From NCBI GenBank assembly GCA_031276055.1, contig JAISNW010000085.1:1-14696 (forward strand): a DNA stretch of 14,696 nt. The letters run 5' to 3'. How positions within the stretch are numbered: position 1 is the stretch's first letter; each line of letters opens with the position of its first letter. The translations under genes were made by a program, and so were the position numbers. The notes under the pieces were generated by a model. The model was not told the origin of the DNA and ran no database searches. It worked only from the letters and a program-made list of their open reading frames with translations. Origin of the DNA: Deferribacteraceae bacterium (GTDB lineage Bacteria > Chrysiogenota > Deferribacteres > Deferribacterales > JAISNW01). Positions 1-6,846 of this stretch are shown piece by piece.

Positions 1-1
1 G

Positions 2-505
2 TTGACTAACTTTACAGAACAACAGAAACGCTTAGATGCCTATCGCACCGAAGTTGAGCGATACGAACGGTTTAGAGGTAGTTACAGTGAAGAAGGTTTT
101 CAAAGAGTGCAGGGAAACCTCCTTAAGCGTCGGGACTTAACAGAGGAACAAGTAACTGCGCTTGATATAGTGCCTACTGAGTTCGAAAACGCTTTTAGCA
201 ACGCACAAAAAAACGGCTTACTTGAAATGTCAAATCCTGAATTTTTTGATTTTGCAAAGGCATATAAAGAACACGGAAGCAAATTATTTGAAAATGACCT
301 GCTTTCCGCACAATATGGGAAACTTATTAATGTTTTGATGAGTGATGATAAAGCAAGAATGGTAATACAACTCATTATGAAACAGGAAAGCTCTAATGAT
401 GTAATCAAGAACAAAGAGTTTGAAATAAAGGTAGGAGCGGCTGACAGGGCGCGGGTAACCACAATCCGCGGGGAGAATATCCGTAGCTTTACAAGGAATG
501 TGTGA
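2..505 (+). CDS. Phage tail-region protein, possibly the C-terminal end of the tape measure gene
   Basis: This frame is open from the window edge. It can start at TTG (position 2), giving 167 residues, or continue from upstream. The protein is hydrophilic, charged and probably helical, with no cysteine motif, signal peptide or membrane segment. I do not recognise its family from sequence. In Mu the gene just before the DNA-circulation gene (gp43) is the tape measure protein gp42, so this may be a tape measure C-terminus or a small tail chaperone. Its stop codon overlaps the next start by one base (TGATG), which points to translational coupling and one late transcript. Function is inferred only from position. 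Confidence 0.5.
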   Translation: MTNFTEQQKRLDAYRTEVERYERFRGSYSEEGFQRVQGNLLKRRDLTEEQVTALDIVPTEFENAFSNAQKNGLLEMSNPEFFDFAKAYKEHGSKLFENDLLSAQYGKLINVLMSDDKARMVIQLIMKQESSNDVIKNKEFEIKVGAADRARVTTIRGENIRSFTRNV

Positions 506-1806
506 TGCCCACCTATATAGATAACCATGTAAGTGAAGTTTACAATTATGCCCGTTTAGAGCATGACGGGGGTTATAATGTGGAGTTCCGCTTTCAGAGC
601 ATTGAGGACACCCTTGCCCGCTCTGTGGTGCAATATGAAGCCCCCTATGCGGATGGGGCTTTTTCTGATGATCTAGGTGCATCGCCCAGGCGCATACGCT
701 TTCAAGCGGTCTTTCGGGGGGATGAATACGCTAATCACACCGCCTTTTTAGATGAGGTAACCACATACAAGTTGTTATGGAGCCTCACCCACCCCGCCTA
801 TTTGGGCGTGATCAAAGGGCGGATAATTTCGGCGGCGGTGTCGCATAATAAGAGCGTCCGCCACTGCCTTATAAGCATCGAGTTCGTGGAAACCACCGAT
901 AAGGGGGTAACTACCCTCTTTATCTCCTCAGCCACCATAACACAGCTTGGAAGTAAGGTTCTAAGCGAGGTGGCTTACAATATAGTTAAGATTACCGAAG
1001 ACGATGACCCTGCCGCCCCTACATGGACTGCTGACTTGCAAGCCAAAGTTGCGCTATTAAAAGGTTACGCATCCTCTATATCCACGCCGGTTAACTCGGT
1101 GGCGGGAACTATCCGCATTGTTTCAGGTGTGCCGGGGGAGCTTGCCGGGGCGTGCCTTGAGGTAATGGAGGCGGGGGTAGCGGTGGTGGACACTGTAACA
1201 AGCCTGCCTGAAGTTATGACAACCCTTGCCTTTAATATCGCCAAAGGCGCAGATTATATCAACACCGTTATCAACGCTCCCTTTGAGCTTGCCGAAAACT
1301 TTAAGAACAATCTGCAAGCCGCCGCTGTTGCGCTTTCAGGCATCTATCTCGGGCGGAAACTGAAGGATGAGGAAGAAAAGCGCACCGCCAGTTTAACGGC
1401 GGAACAGGCGGAAACCTTTGATGATCTGGGAAGATATACCCCCCAACGCACCTTTGACGGAAAGACTGAAAGCGACGCAGCTTTCGCGGGTTCCGAAGAA
1501 CTTAATGACGTTATGATTAGCTATGCGGATATGACAGCTGCGGCGATAAAGTTAATGCGGGCGCAAAATGAACCGGAGATTGTTAGGCTGTTAGAAGCCC
1601 AAATGCGCACTATAAACAATTATATAATAGAGATGATAGAGGTTACAGGGAATATAAGGGATGTAGAGCTCCCCATAGGGATGCCGATCTTTTTGCTCTT
1701 AAACCGCGAGGGCTTGCCCTATAAGGCATGCCGCAGAGTAGCGGCGCTGAATAAGATAGTAAATCCGATATTTTATTCGGGTAAGGTGCGGATTTATGAA
1801 AGGTAA
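505..1806 (+). CDS. Mu gp43-like DNA circulation/tail protein (DNA_circ_N family)
   Basis: The N-terminal part (residues about 15 to 110) has the pattern of the DNA circulation protein N-terminal domain: a strand-rich segment with YEAPYADGAFSDDLG, then RRIRFQAVFRGDEY, then LTHPAYLGVIKG. In Mu, gp43 (protein N) is needed for tail assembly and was linked to circularising injected DNA. The middle (about 150 to 330) is helical and alanine-rich. The C-terminus (PIGMPIFLLLNREGLPYKACRRVA) resembles the family's end. A GTG at 502 directly precedes the ATG at 505. I chose ATG because AAGGA (493 to 497) lies 7 bases before it. It overlaps the upstream stop by one base. Family assignment is firm; the precise role is taken from Mu. 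Confidence 0.85.
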   Translation: MPTYIDNHVSEVYNYARLEHDGGYNVEFRFQSIEDTLARSVVQYEAPYADGAFSDDLGASPRRIRFQAVFRGDEYANHTAFLDEVTTYKLLWSLTHPAYLGVIKGRIISAAVSHNKSVRHCLISIEFVETTDKGVTTLFISSATITQLGSKVLSEVAYNIVKITEDDDPAAPTWTADLQAKVALLKGYASSISTPVNSVAGTIRIVSGVPGELAGACLEVMEAGVAVVDTVTSLPEVMTTLAFNIAKGADYINTVINAPFELAENFKNNLQAAAVALSGIYLGRKLKDEEEKRTASLTAEQAETFDDLGRYTPQRTFDGKTESDAAFAGSEELNDVMISYADMTAAAIKLMRAQNEPEIVRLLEAQMRTINNYIIEMIEVTGNIRDVELPIGMPIFLLLNREGLPYKACRRVAALNKIVNPIFYSGKVRIYER

Positions 1807-2002
1807 AATAAAACTGAAACCTTGCCCGTTTTGCGGGGAAATACCTATTTTAAGAACAGGCGAAAAATATCCTTTAACAATGGTTCAATGCTGTTTTTGC
1901 GGCGCTATAACTTCTTTTTCGGGGGTATCGGAAAACAATAAGGCGATAGACGATGTAATAATGCTCTATAACATGAGAGCCAGTGAGACAGGGAAACAAT
2001 GA
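1796..2002 (+). CDS. Lar-like small zinc-ribbon protein
   Basis: This 68-residue protein has two CxxC knuckles, CPFCG (residues 9 to 13) and CCFCGA, about 20 residues apart, followed by an AI..VIMLYNMRA ending. This is the layout of the Lar (restriction alleviation) zinc-ribbon family, which typically ends in a WNRR-like motif. Lar of the Rac prophage eases EcoK restriction by enhancing modification; many family members have no known role. Here the gene sits inside the tail operon. It overlaps gp43 by 11 bases and its stop overlaps the next ATG (ATGA), so it depends on coupled translation rather than a clear ribosome site. A small zinc-binding tail or regulatory protein is an alternative. Confidence 0.65.
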   Translation: MKGKIKLKPCPFCGEIPILRTGEKYPLTMVQCCFCGAITSFSGVSENNKAIDDVIMLYNMRASETGKQ

Positions 2003-2991
2003 ACTCCGACCTTGAACTTAGGGTTACAAGTCTTGCGGATGGGCAGGCTTACTCTGTGAAAAAGTTCGTAGATTACGAGACAGACTGCTCACTTTTCACC
2101 TGCGATACCGCCTTTGCCATAAACCTCATCCCCGATAAAGAGACCCAATTTGCGCCGGGAGATTTGGCGGAGCTATTTATTGTGGGCAAAAAGGCGGCAA
2201 GCGGGCGGATAGAAAGGGTTGTGCGGAAGTATGATAAGCGCTCGCGGGGTTACGCTGTATACGGCAGGAGTTCCGCCGCTATCTTGATAGATAACGCCGT
2301 GCGCCCAGAGATGTGTAAAGTGCATGAGAATATAAAGATGTCAGAGATAATGCAAAAGCTCTTAAATGACATAGAGGCGGCGTTCCGCCCGCAATTATTC
2401 ATTGTAGGTTCGGATTTCGGCTATATAAGAGTTGAGATAACCCCTGGTGAAACATATTGGGAAGTTTTAAGCCGCATTGCCACCGCAAGGGGGCAGTATC
2501 TTGCGGCTTTGGCGGAGGGTGATATAGAGGTGCGGGATACCTTAAAAATGCAGGATGAACGGGAGTTTTTACTTCAATCGGGGGTCAATATCCTTTCTGC
2601 GGAGGTCTCTTACGATGAAACAAAGCGGTATATGCACTATATAGCTGACAATCAAGATGCCAAAAGCACAATTAAAACCGTGATAACCGATGAGGGAGCG
2701 GTATTTCCCCGCTCTACCACTATTAACCCCGAGCAGGATATTAATGACGAGGAAAAATTAAAGGCATACGGCGAACTTCACAAAATCAAGCAGATAAAAG
2801 AGAGTATGCAATATCGCTACACTGTGGCGGGGCATGACCAAGACGGCAATATCTGGGGCGTGGGGGCTGTCGCAAAGCTGAAGGATGATATTTTGGGGAT
2901 TATGGGGGAATACCTAATCACCGGCACCCGCTTTACCCTCTCAAAACAAGAGGGGCAGCGGACAGTTTTAACTTTAAGCCCCCTTATATAA
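1999..2991 (+). CDS. Mu gp44-like baseplate hub protein (gpD-like family)
   Basis: This 330-residue protein begins with a short strand-rich segment (LELRVTSLADGQAYSVKKFVDYETDCSLFTCD) like the start of Mu gp44 and P2 gpD-type hubs, which form the central ring of the baseplate beneath the tail tube. A central segment (WEVLSRIATARGQYLAALAEGDIEVR, about residues 154 to 180) matches the hub's WxxLxxLA...G..L pattern. The C-terminal half repeats gpD-like strands (YRYTVAGHDQDGNIWGVGAVAKLKDD). It is slightly shorter than Mu gp44 (about 380 residues). The ATG overlaps the upstream stop in an ATGA arrangement. Position directly after a gp43-like gene supports the call. Confidence 0.8.
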   Translation: MNSDLELRVTSLADGQAYSVKKFVDYETDCSLFTCDTAFAINLIPDKETQFAPGDLAELFIVGKKAASGRIERVVRKYDKRSRGYAVYGRSSAAILIDNAVRPEMCKVHENIKMSEIMQKLLNDIEAAFRPQLFIVGSDFGYIRVEITPGETYWEVLSRIATARGQYLAALAEGDIEVRDTLKMQDEREFLLQSGVNILSAEVSYDETKRYMHYIADNQDAKSTIKTVITDEGAVFPRSTTINPEQDINDEEKLKAYGELHKIKQIKESMQYRYTVAGHDQDGNIWGVGAVAKLKDDILGIMGEYLITGTRFTLSKQEGQRTVLTLSPLI

Positions 2992-3003
2992 TAAGGATAA
3001 AAG

Positions 3004-3561
3004 ATGCTTTTGATCATTGAAAACGCTGTCAAAGAATTTTTGAAAGGCTCCGGACTTCCGGCGTTAGAGGATGTGAAAGAGTATAGGCATATAGACATAT
3101 CCAGTAGGCAGCGTTGGACGCGGGGGACTGTGGTGGATGTGGTTGTAACTGGCGGAAACCACACCCCATATAATAATGAGATAAGACAGAACCTTAATGT
3201 TTCGGTGGTGGTTGTAACGGAAGCACCCCGCTCCGCCGATGAACGGAATAAACGGCTATACCCAGTTTTACAAGGCATTTTACACCTCTTATCAGGTGAG
3301 GACTTGGAGCTTGATATAGCGCCCTTAATCCCCGGTGCCTTTAGAGATATATCCTTTGACGATCTAACCTCCATAGGCGCTATAGCATGGCAGATAGATT
3401 TTACCACAGATTATACTTTGGAAACTGTTTCCAAAGAGGATGCCGAAGAGATGATTGAACTTGGCGTTTCTTACAGTTTCGGCGGTTCGGATACGATAAG
3501 AGAAAGTTCAGATATCTATAAGGTTAAAGACATTTACACTGTTGAGGATTTATATGTATAG
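3004..3561 (+). CDS. Mu gp37-like (DUF1834) tail protein
   Basis: This 185-residue protein begins with a helix (LLIIENAVKEFLKG). A strand-rich core follows, with VDVVVTGGN, the pattern RQNLNVSVVVVTEAPRSADERNKRLYPVL and GILHLLSGEDL, and then a segment IGAIAWQIDFTTDYTL. These fit the DUF1834/gp37 family, thought to act at the tail end as a terminator or connector. In Mu, gp37 is encoded before the sheath gene. Here it lies between gp44- and gp47-like genes, where Mu has gp45 and gp46. The last 40 residues (about 146 to 185) are acidic and look like an added tail. The ribosome site AAGGA lies about 4 to 9 bases upstream of the ATG. The family call is moderate; a lineage-specific baseplate protein is possible. 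Confidence 0.5.
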   Translation: MLLIIENAVKEFLKGSGLPALEDVKEYRHIDISSRQRWTRGTVVDVVVTGGNHTPYNNEIRQNLNVSVVVVTEAPRSADERNKRLYPVLQGILHLLSGEDLELDIAPLIPGAFRDISFDDLTSIGAIAWQIDFTTDYTLETVSKEDAEEMIELGVSYSFGGSDTIRESSDIYKVKDIYTVEDLYV

Positions 3562-3575
3562 ACGGAGGGTTAAAG

Positions 3576-4394
3576 ATGCCCGCAAAAAACTATGACACCC
3601 TATTAAGTGAGGTTTTAACCGATATAGCAAACACTCCGGTTCAGCTTGCCGATGGGAGCTATACCTCCCCCAGCACGGATAAGGGGAGCATGTATTATGT
3701 TCTCGCGGCATCATTAGCGGGCTGTGTTTGGGGGATATATCAAGAGCGGGAGTGGTTACTGAAACAGATGTTCGCTGTTTCCGCCGATACCGAGAATTTG
3801 GAGCGGCATGCCCTAAATATAGGTTTAACCCGCAAGCCGGGGGAAACGGACAGAGAGCTCTTAAACCGTTACCTTATTAAACGCCGTCAACCCGCCGCCA
3901 CAGGAAACAGTGAGCAGTATAGATTATGGGCGTTAAGCGTCCCCGGAATTAAAGACGCTTGGGTATACCCGCAGGATTTAGGAGTTGGAACAATAGTAAT
4001 AGATATTATTGCCTCCGGAGAGAGCGAGACACCTTCACCGGAGTTATTAAGCGCCGTTCATACGGTGGTAACCGACCCTTCCATAGCTCCTGCTTGGGGC
4101 GGCAGGGTCTTTGTTCAGGCGCCGACCTTCATAATGGCAGACATCCGCATAACATGCTCAACAGATATACCGGCGATCATCTCCACCGCTGTGAAGGGGT
4201 ATGTCTCAAAGCTAAACATGGAAACACCCTTAACACAACAGGCGGTGGCATTGATTCTATTAGGCTATAACATCATGTCGCCTATTATCTCTTTCAGCGT
4301 GGGGGAAACTGTTTTATCGGAAATTACCGCAGGGAAACATCAGATAATCCGCCCGGCGAAAGTATATATAAATGGGCTTGAGTATGTCTTATAG
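3576..4394 (+). CDS. Mu gp47-like baseplate wedge protein (Baseplate J), shortened
   Basis: Baseplate J proteins form the wedges of contractile tails. The N-terminal helices (residues 36 to 86) show the typical run: A.SLAGCVWGIYQEREWLLKQMF...ADTENLERHALNIGLTR. Residues 90 to 145 carry the second conserved block (ETDRELLNRYLIKRRQP, GN..QYRLWALSVPGIKDAWVYP, GTIVIDI). The final 100 residues are the gp47-like C-terminal domain. The protein has 272 residues against about 360 for Mu gp47. The missing part is the middle beta domain that normally lies between the two blocks (the G.VIPAGT...AGAAGN region); here they join near residues 86 to 92. A GGAGG ribosome site stands shortly before the ATG. The overlap with the next gene is 11 bases. 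Confidence 0.8.
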   Translation: MPAKNYDTLLSEVLTDIANTPVQLADGSYTSPSTDKGSMYYVLAASLAGCVWGIYQEREWLLKQMFAVSADTENLERHALNIGLTRKPGETDRELLNRYLIKRRQPAATGNSEQYRLWALSVPGIKDAWVYPQDLGVGTIVIDIIASGESETPSPELLSAVHTVVTDPSIAPAWGGRVFVQAPTFIMADIRITCSTDIPAIISTAVKGYVSKLNMETPLTQQAVALILLGYNIMSPIISFSVGETVLSEITAGKHQIIRPAKVYINGLEYVL

Positions 4395-4908
4395 GCATGA
4401 ACGCCCATTAATCGACCTTGTGCCACTGCCTTTGGGGGATAATGCCAAGCGGCTTTTGGCGGTGTATGCCAAGTATCTCGATGTGTCGGAAGATTACCTT
4501 TTAACCGCTTTAGAGGAGTTCTTTCCTTTAAGCGCACTGGAGACGATCTCCAGGTGGGAGGATGAACTCGGCATCAAGGTTATAGCCGACAACCTAATGG
4601 ACAGGCGCTTAAACGCTTATGTGAGGCATAAGGGGGAGACCCTTGCCACTATGGATGACATACTGGCGGTGGCGGTTGCCGCCGGTTTGGAGATAGAGAT
4701 AATTAAACATCAAGTCTTTAGGGCGGGTATAGACGCCGCCGGGGACGCTGTATGGGATGAAGAGTGGGCGATGCGGATGGACGTGCTTGTAATAACCGCC
4801 ATTGACCCCGCGAGGATTGAAGCCTTTAGAGCAAGGGTTGTTGAGTTCCTGCCAGCGTTTATTACAGGATATGTAATATATAATGATGTGATGCTCGCAT
4901 GGAGGTGA
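4384..4908 (+). CDS. Mu gp48-like / YmfQ-family tail protein (DUF2313)
   Basis: This 174-residue protein follows the pattern of the DUF2313 family (Mu gp48, comparable to P2 gpI): an N-terminal helical part ending in LEEFFPLSALETISRWEDELGI, then RRLNAYVRHKGETLATMDDILAVAVAAGLEIEI, then a short strand region ending in FLPAFITGYVIYND. In contractile phages this protein joins the baseplate wedges to the tail fibres. Two ATG codons are possible, at 4372 and 4384; neither has a clear ribosome site. I chose 4384 for the smaller overlap (11 bases) with gp47. In Mu the next gene is the tail fibre gp49; none is found here. Confidence 0.8.
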   Translation: MSYRHERPLIDLVPLPLGDNAKRLLAVYAKYLDVSEDYLLTALEEFFPLSALETISRWEDELGIKVIADNLMDRRLNAYVRHKGETLATMDDILAVAVAAGLEIEIIKHQVFRAGIDAAGDAVWDEEWAMRMDVLVITAIDPARIEAFRARVVEFLPAFITGYVIYNDVMLAWR

Positions 4909-5166
4909 AAAAAAGCTGAGCGTAGGCGGACACGCGCCGCCGAAGCGAACCCCTTAAAGGAAAAGGGGAGGCTGGGAAGGGGAAAAACGTAGTTTTGCCC
5001 CTCCCAGAATAAATCGGGCGGCAACCCGCCACGGGAGTGAAATTCCCATAGCACGCCGGAACGCTAGGAACGTTCCGTCTAGGCTGCCAACCCTCACTCT
5101 GAGCCCAGAGCTAAAGGCAAGGTAGCATACTTATATTTTTTGTCTAGCAAATAATAAGGAGTTGCT
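4909..5166 (+). other. Non-coding stretch with seven consecutive hairpins, possible structured RNA
   Basis: No plausible gene was found in these 258 bases. Seven short stems follow one another: GGCGG/CCGCC (4925-4941), CCCCTT/AAGGGG (4950-4968), a long interrupted stem of 15 pairs with a GTA loop (4972-5007), GGCGG/CCGCC with a CAAC loop (5017-5030), GGGA/TCCC (5033-5047), CGGAACG/CGTTCCG (5057-5077) and CTCTG/CAGAG (5097-5110). The stretch is more GC-rich than its flanks and ends about 50 bases before the methyltransferase start, which has its own AAGGAG site (5156-5161). It could be a phage non-coding RNA, a leader controlling the methyltransferase, or a scar left where tail fibre genes were replaced. 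No T-run follows any stem, so these are not ordinary terminators. Confidence 0.35.
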
Positions 5167-5934
5167 ATGGCTTATTCTTTAATCCCGTGGATCGGGGGCA
5201 AGCGGCTGCTTGCTAAAACCATTATTGCGCAGATACCGCCTCATAATTGTTATGTGGAGGTATTTGCGGGGGGTGCAAGCGTATTTTTCCGCAAAGAACC
5301 CTCAAAAGTGGAAATCTTAAACGACATAAACAAGGAGCTTATAACCTTCTACCGTGTGGTTCAGAACCACTTTGAGGAGTTCCGGCGGTGTGTGGAGTTC
5401 ACCCTCAAAAGCAGGGCGGAATTTGAACGCTTTAGGGATACTCCGGCGGAGGTATTAACGGATATTCAAAGGGCGGTAAGGTTCTTTTACATTCAGAAAA
5501 ACTGCTTTGGCGGGCGTTCAAATAAAGCCACCTTCGGCACAAATAAGGTTGAAAAATCCCGCTATAACTCAGTGGCAATGCTTGAAACGCTTAGATTAGG
5601 TTATGAACGGCTTAGGCATGTGATTATTGAGTGCCTCCCCTATGACAAGCTCTTTCCGCACTACGATTCGCCCAATACCTTTTATTACTTAGACCCGCCA
5701 TATTACGGCGTGGAGAACTATTACGGCAATGGGATATTCTCTAAAGAGGATTATGGGAAGCTAGCTGAGATATTGGCGGGTGTGGAGGGTAAGTTCCTAT
5801 TGAGCATAAACGACACCCAACCCATAAGGGAGATATTTAAGGGCTTTAAGATAATGAATGTTAAAACCATTTACTCGGTAGGCAAATCAAACAGGAGCGC
5901 CCCGCAGTCAGAATTGCTCATAAAAAACTTCTGA
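5167..5934 (+). CDS. DNA adenine N6-methyltransferase, D12 class (Dam-like)
   Basis: The protein transfers a methyl group from S-adenosylmethionine to adenine in DNA. Its 255 residues are the usual length for a Dam-like D12 enzyme. PWIGGKR (7 to 13) and EVFAGGASVFF (31 to 41) form the cofactor site (motif X and the FxGG motif I), LNDIN (51 to 55) follows, and DPPY (176 to 179) is the catalytic motif IV. The order of motifs is that of alpha-class enzymes. The target sequence cannot be read from the protein; GATC is the usual target of this class. AAGGAG lies 5 bases upstream of the ATG. It is the last phage gene before the right end and is followed by a strong terminator, so it may serve to protect phage DNA or regulate phage genes. 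Confidence 0.9.
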   Translation: MAYSLIPWIGGKRLLAKTIIAQIPPHNCYVEVFAGGASVFFRKEPSKVEILNDINKELITFYRVVQNHFEEFRRCVEFTLKSRAEFERFRDTPAEVLTDIQRAVRFFYIQKNCFGGRSNKATFGTNKVEKSRYNSVAMLETLRLGYERLRHVIIECLPYDKLFPHYDSPNTFYYLDPPYYGVENYYGNGIFSKEDYGKLAEILAGVEGKFLLSINDTQPIREIFKGFKIMNVKTIYSVGKSNRSAPQSELLIKNF

Positions 5935-5940
5935 TAGATT

Positions 5941-5968
5941 GCCCGGAGATCATCCGGGCGTCTTTTTA
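5941..5968 (+). terminator. Intrinsic terminator of the methyltransferase gene
   Basis: A perfect 7-pair stem GCCCGGA/TCCGGGC (5941-5947 and 5953-5959) with a five-base loop GATCA is followed by TCTTTTT. It begins six bases after the stop codon. The loop itself contains a GATC site. It would end the late phage transcript on the + strand. Confidence 0.85.
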
Positions 5969-5969
5969 T

Positions 5970-6102
5970 TCAAAAATGGCAGACTTTTCAAAAATATTTT
6001 GATGAATTTTTTAGACCATTATTGATTTAAGGTGATTTCTTTCAAAAAGTTTTTGAAAGAAAAAGCGTCAAAAATGGGTGAGTTTTCAAAAATTTTTTGA
6101 CG
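5970..6102 (+). repeat. Pair of 35-base imperfect direct repeats near the prophage right end
   Basis: Copy 1 (5970-6004) and copy 2 (6068-6102) agree at 30 of 35 positions, and their starts are 98 bases apart. Both contain TCAAAAATGG, then five variable bases, then a palindromic TTTTCAAAAAT.TTTTGA core. Mu-type prophage ends carry several copies of a transposase-binding site, so these are candidates for such end sites. Phage operator sites or decayed terminators are alternatives. Confidence 0.6.
6036..6062. repeat. Perfect 27-base palindrome
   Basis: Arms of 13 bases (TTTCTTTCAAAAA and its complement) flank a single central G at 6049. It carries the same TCAAAAA-N-TTTTTGA core found inside the flanking direct repeats (centres near 5995 and 6093). 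Three palindromes of one type within 100 bases suggest protein-binding sites rather than three terminators. Confidence 0.6.
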
Positions 6103-6109
6103 CTTTTTC
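6059..6109. repeat. Inverted repeat with 16-base perfect arms
   Basis: The left arm (6059-6074) and right arm (6094-6109) pair perfectly over 16 bases around a GCGTC/GACGC core, with a 19-base loop. The right arm ends in GACGCTTTTT, so it could act as an intrinsic terminator. The left side is A-rich, which would allow termination from either strand. It overlaps the second direct repeat and is the last phage-side structure before the broken host gene. Confidence 0.55.
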
Positions 6110-6121
6110 GCTACCCCTTAG

Positions 6122-6793
6122 CTCGATCTTTTAAAAACGCTAGCCCGCTCCGCTATACATATCGGCTATAATGCAATAAATTTAGATCAGGCGGCGGAGG
6201 TTTTTGTACAGAGAGGCTATAAAGAGGTTGAACGGTATAATAACATCCCCAACCCTTCAATAAAACGTTCTTTCATCCCTGAACTTCCCGCTAAGCACTC
6301 CCTAGCCATATTGAAAAATAACAACTTCACCGATATTGAAGTTGTTGAATACGGTAAACTCCCTCATAACTCTCCTACTTTTATAAAAAGTGTAGAGGAA
6401 GATGAATTTGTGTTAAGACTGGCATTATTCACATCAAGTTTAGAGAAGAGCTTGCTGTTCTGGCAGAATTTTGGAGCAAAGTTAAACAGTTCAGATTGCA
6501 CCATAAAACTGCCGTTAGATAAGAAACCGACAACCTTTAGCTTTGAAGAGCGCCCCACTCTTGAAAACTCCTATTTTGGCGGCGGATTTTGCTCTCTAGC
6601 TTTTTGCTGTATAGATGCACAGAGATGCCATAAAAGGTTAAAAGAGTTGTCAAAGCAAGCGGGGTGGCGCTTGACCGACTGCGCCGCACTCTATCTTGCG
6701 CACAAAAAGATAACCCTCTTTTTTGTAATGGGAGAGCAGAACGAACTGCTAGAGGTTTACAGTGTTTGCAAATATGAAGATAATGCCTCTTAA
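6122..6793 (+). pseudogene. VOC-superfamily (glyoxalase-like) protein with two domains, start lost, probably split by the prophage
   Basis: The frame opens at 6122 directly after a TAG (6119-6121) and runs 223 codons, with no ATG, GTG or TTG before a TTG at 6311. Yet the reading before 6311 is clearly protein-like: LARSAIHIGYNAINLDQAAEVF looks like the first strand and helix of a VOC domain. A second similar domain follows (LALFTSSLEKSLLFWQNFGAKL ... NELLEVYSV). VOC proteins bind a metal in paired beta-alpha-beta-beta-beta modules; substrates vary and none can be named here. The N-terminal domain seems almost complete, so only a few residues and the start codon are missing. The simplest explanation is prophage insertion at the very start of the gene. 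Translation from TTG 6311 would leave one domain only. Confidence 0.65.
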
Positions 6794-6846
6794 AAGGCGA
6801 GGGCGCCGCTATTGCGCCCGAAGTGCGGGTATATATCGTTTAGTGC

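Larger units (their letters stand above)
1..6121 (+). mobile_element. Mu-like prophage, right-hand part (tail/baseplate genes to right end)
   Basis: Six consecutive genes match or resemble the tail-baseplate module of Myoviridae-type, Mu-like phages (gp43, gp44, gp37, gp47 and gp48 types plus a small Lar-like gene). They are followed by a phage-type DNA adenine methyltransferase, an intrinsic terminator and an AT-rich repeat block. All genes are on one strand and packed like a late phage operon. The left end, transposase, head genes and sheath lie outside the window. The right boundary is placed between about 6109 and 6131, because a host VOC gene lacking its start codon opens at 6122. A Mu-type terminal CA dinucleotide is not present between 6089 and 6121, so the exact end base and the target duplication remain unresolved. 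Whether the element is still active cannot be judged from this part. Confidence 0.8.

Noticed and set aside
4710..5054. Minus-strand open frame opposite gp48 and the hairpin stretch
   Set aside because: It lies half across a clear gp48 gene, has no ribosome site or family resemblance, and its rest is the complement of the hairpin stems.
4925..5110. Tandem transcription terminators after gp48
   Set aside because: None of the stems is followed by a T-run, and seven terminators in a row would be without purpose.
5970..6102. CRISPR-like repeat unit
   Set aside because: Only two imperfect copies with internal palindromes, no regular spacers and no cas genes; it fits prophage end or operator sites better.
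6311..6793. VOC gene beginning intact at TTG 6311
   Set aside because: The coding pattern clearly extends upstream to about 6122 with a VOC-type first strand, and no ribosome site precedes this TTG, so it is an internal codon of a broken gene.
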